DNA from: a virus
DNA length: 23,280 bases
Reading direction: 5' to 3' (one strand)
Virus record (IMG/VR): IMGVR_UViG_3300025769_000888
Location: 1 to 23,280 of that record
Part shown: one piece after another, positions 22,045 to 23,280 of the stretch
Position numbering within the stretch: position 1 is the first letter of the stretch
Layout: each line of letters starts with the position of its first letter
Made by a program: the position numbers and the translations under genes
Notes under the pieces: generated by a model
What the model saw: only the letters and a program-made list of their open reading frames with translations
The model's database searches: none
Told to the model about the DNA's origin: nothing

Positions 22045-23280
22045 TTACATCAAGTTTGCAACGGTTACTCTTCTGTAGTAAACGTTGGAATTCTGCGTGA
22101 TTGCACCCGCACCAGCAGTTTCGCCTTCAGCAAATGGGTTAGCAACCATACCGTAACGGGTCTTAAAGCCGATCTTTGGCTGGAAGCTGTTCTCACCTAC
22201 TGCACGGACCATCTGCAGAGGAACGTATGGGCAGTAGAAGAGACCGGAATCAAAGGCGTTTGCACCCTTGTAGCCAACAGTCATGTACTGGTTAGCACCC
22301 GAACCTGTGAAGTATGGGTCAATGTACACTCTAATACGACCATTCAGGACACCAGCAAAGGTCTTACCTGTATCGTCAACTTCAAGGTTGTTAGCATTCA
22401 GAGCAGGGGTGTAATCCAGAACACCAGCCATCTGCAGAGCAGAAGCTACGTCAGAGGAACACAGAAGGATGTTACCCTTACCACGGCGAGTGTCTTTAGC
22501 AATTTTGTTTGCTTCACGCTCGATCTGGAACATCAGACCCTTGAACTTCTCAACCATCCAACGACCGTTGGAATCAACGTCAAGATCGAAAGTACCGGAA
22601 GAAGCAACGTTGTTCTGAGCACCAGTTACAGCAGTCAGGTTAATTGTTCTTACAACTTCACGGTTGATTTCAGCCAGAACTTCAGCTTGCAGAATGTTAG
22701 CAAGTTCAGTTTCAGCATCCAGACCATGAATTGCCTTCAGATCTTGAGCCAGTTCCATTGTGTATTCAGCCTTCAGAGCACGGGACTTTGCAGTCACAGC
22801 GACTTTCTCAATGCTGAATGCCATTTCTGGAATGGTGTAGGTGGTGTTACCGCCGATTGCTTCAGCATCAGCAGTGGACATACCAGCTTGGAAGTTGTAG
22901 GTGTTCGACTCGCCAGTTGGCTGATCGCCAAGGTTCTGACCAGCGTTACCGTCAACAGCATTGTCATGAGCAGCAACAGGATTCGAAGAGAAACCAGTGT
23001 TTGCTTCATTGTACAGTGCTTCTGCACCAGTCTGGCTATCGAAGCGGGATCTCATAGCAAAGATCAGACCAGTAGGACCAGTCATAGGCTGGACACCACA
23101 AATGTCATAAGCTACGAGGTTAGGCATGGAACGGCGAACCAGAGAAATCAGTACTGGATCGTAGATGTCTACGTTACCGTCACCAGCAACGGAAGACGAG
23201 GAACCCATTGCGTTTGCAGGTGCAGCCTCTAAGAGAGACTGAGGTGCAAACCCTCTTTGCTCCATAATAGACTTTTCAGT
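22045..23280 (-). CDS. 23: Major capsid protein gp23, 5' end outside window
   Basis: The frame is open to the right edge (five more codons, TEKSI, precede the ATG at 23263-23265), so this is a 3' partial of 411 residues and that ATG is internal. It shows the T4/marine gp23 signature: YDPVLISLVRRSMPNLVAYD, then CGVQPMTGPTGLIFAM. Later come AEYTMELAQDLKAIHGLDAE, CSSDVASALQMAGVLDYTPA, and the end, PFAEG plus YYRRVTVANLM. Numbering from the internal Met, SLLE (10-13) before AAPANAMG fits the LxE rule of the T4 prohead protease, so the mature protein may start at that Ala. Its base composition looks more GC-balanced than neighbouring genes, as for a highly expressed protein. A terminator follows. 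Confidence 0.95.
   Translation of the reverse strand, partial: TEKSIMEQRGFAPQSLLEAAPANAMGSSSSVAGDGNVDIYDPVLISLVRRSMPNLVAYDICGVQPMTGPTGLIFAMRSRFDSQTGAEALYNEANTGFSSNPVAAHDNAVDGNAGQNLGDQPTGESNTYNFQAGMSTADAEAIGGNTTYTIPEMAFSIEKVAVTAKSRALKAEYTMELAQDLKAIHGLDAETELANILQAEVLAEINREVVRTINLTAVTGAQNNVASSGTFDLDVDSNGRWMVEKFKGLMFQIEREANKIAKDTRRGKGNILLCSSDVASALQMAGVLDYTPALNANNLEVDDTGKTFAGVLNGRIRVYIDPYFTGSGANQYMTVGYKGANAFDSGLFYCPYVPLQMVRAVGENSFQPKIGFKTRYGMVANPFAEGETAGAGAITQNSNVYYRRVTVANLM

Noticed and set aside
22033-23232. A 399-codon open frame on the plus strand opposite gp23
   Set aside because: It lies entirely antisense to the clearly recognised gp23 gene, is rich in Ser, Val, Cys and His with no domain pattern, and has no promoter or ribosome site. 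The codon bias of gp23 explains the lack of stops.

Overview
The window is a compact stretch of a T4-like (Straboviridae-related, exo-T-even) myovirus genome. Every convincing gene lies on the minus strand, so biological order runs from high to low coordinates. The replisome genes, the late sigma factor gp55, UvsX/UvsY/UvsW, gp46/gp47 and a gp23 capsid gene identify the group. The base composition looks AT-rich. thyX, hsp20, a peptide-deformylase-like gene and a DUF3310 gene placed among T4 core genes recall marine T4-like phages such as cyanophages and pelagiphages. No photosynthesis gene or other host marker is visible, so I cannot name the host. No tRNA, rRNA, CRISPR array, insertion sequence or integrase was seen, and no gene-free stretch exceeds about 100 bases.

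Layout in transcription order. (1) Structural block, 23280-20693: gp23 major capsid protein (5' end cut by the window edge), a strong terminator with a late promoter overlapping its U-tract, an unrecognised glycine-rich protein, and a tail-tube-fold protein. (2) Recombination, late-transcription and nucleotide block, 20693-14340: uvsY, uvsW (TTG start), gp55, gp47, gp46, a deformylase-like protein lacking its active-site residues, a DUF3310 protein and a dUTPase/dCTP-deaminase-family protein. (3) A GT-A-like glycosyltransferase, then the clamp and clamp loader gp45-gp44-gp62 and the repressor regA (14312-11095). (4) A hairpin overlapped by a late promoter, hsp20, and a terminator. (5) gp43 polymerase, uvsX, gp41 helicase and thyX (10504-4918). 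(6) A fibre/adhesin module, 4895-1: two decapeptide-repeat proteins, two tandem LamG-fold proteins and the start of a third structural protein.

The genes fit the T4 programme: gp41, gp43, gp44/62 and gp45 form the replisome; UvsX/Y/W and gp46/47 run recombination-dependent replication; ThyX and the dUTPase-like protein supply or clean dTTP precursors; gp55 directs late transcription. Exact TATAAATA late-promoter elements precede the glycine-rich gene, hsp20 and the 427-residue fibre gene. Another exact copy lies inside gp62 and a weaker variant lies before the 605-residue fibre gene. Most neighbours overlap by 1 or 4 bases (TAATG, ATGA, GTGA, TTGA), suggesting strong translational coupling.

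The most interesting items are the late promoter that starts transcription inside a terminator hairpin before hsp20, the apparently dead deformylase, the glycine-zipper protein after gp23, and the duplicated repeat/LamG adhesin module.
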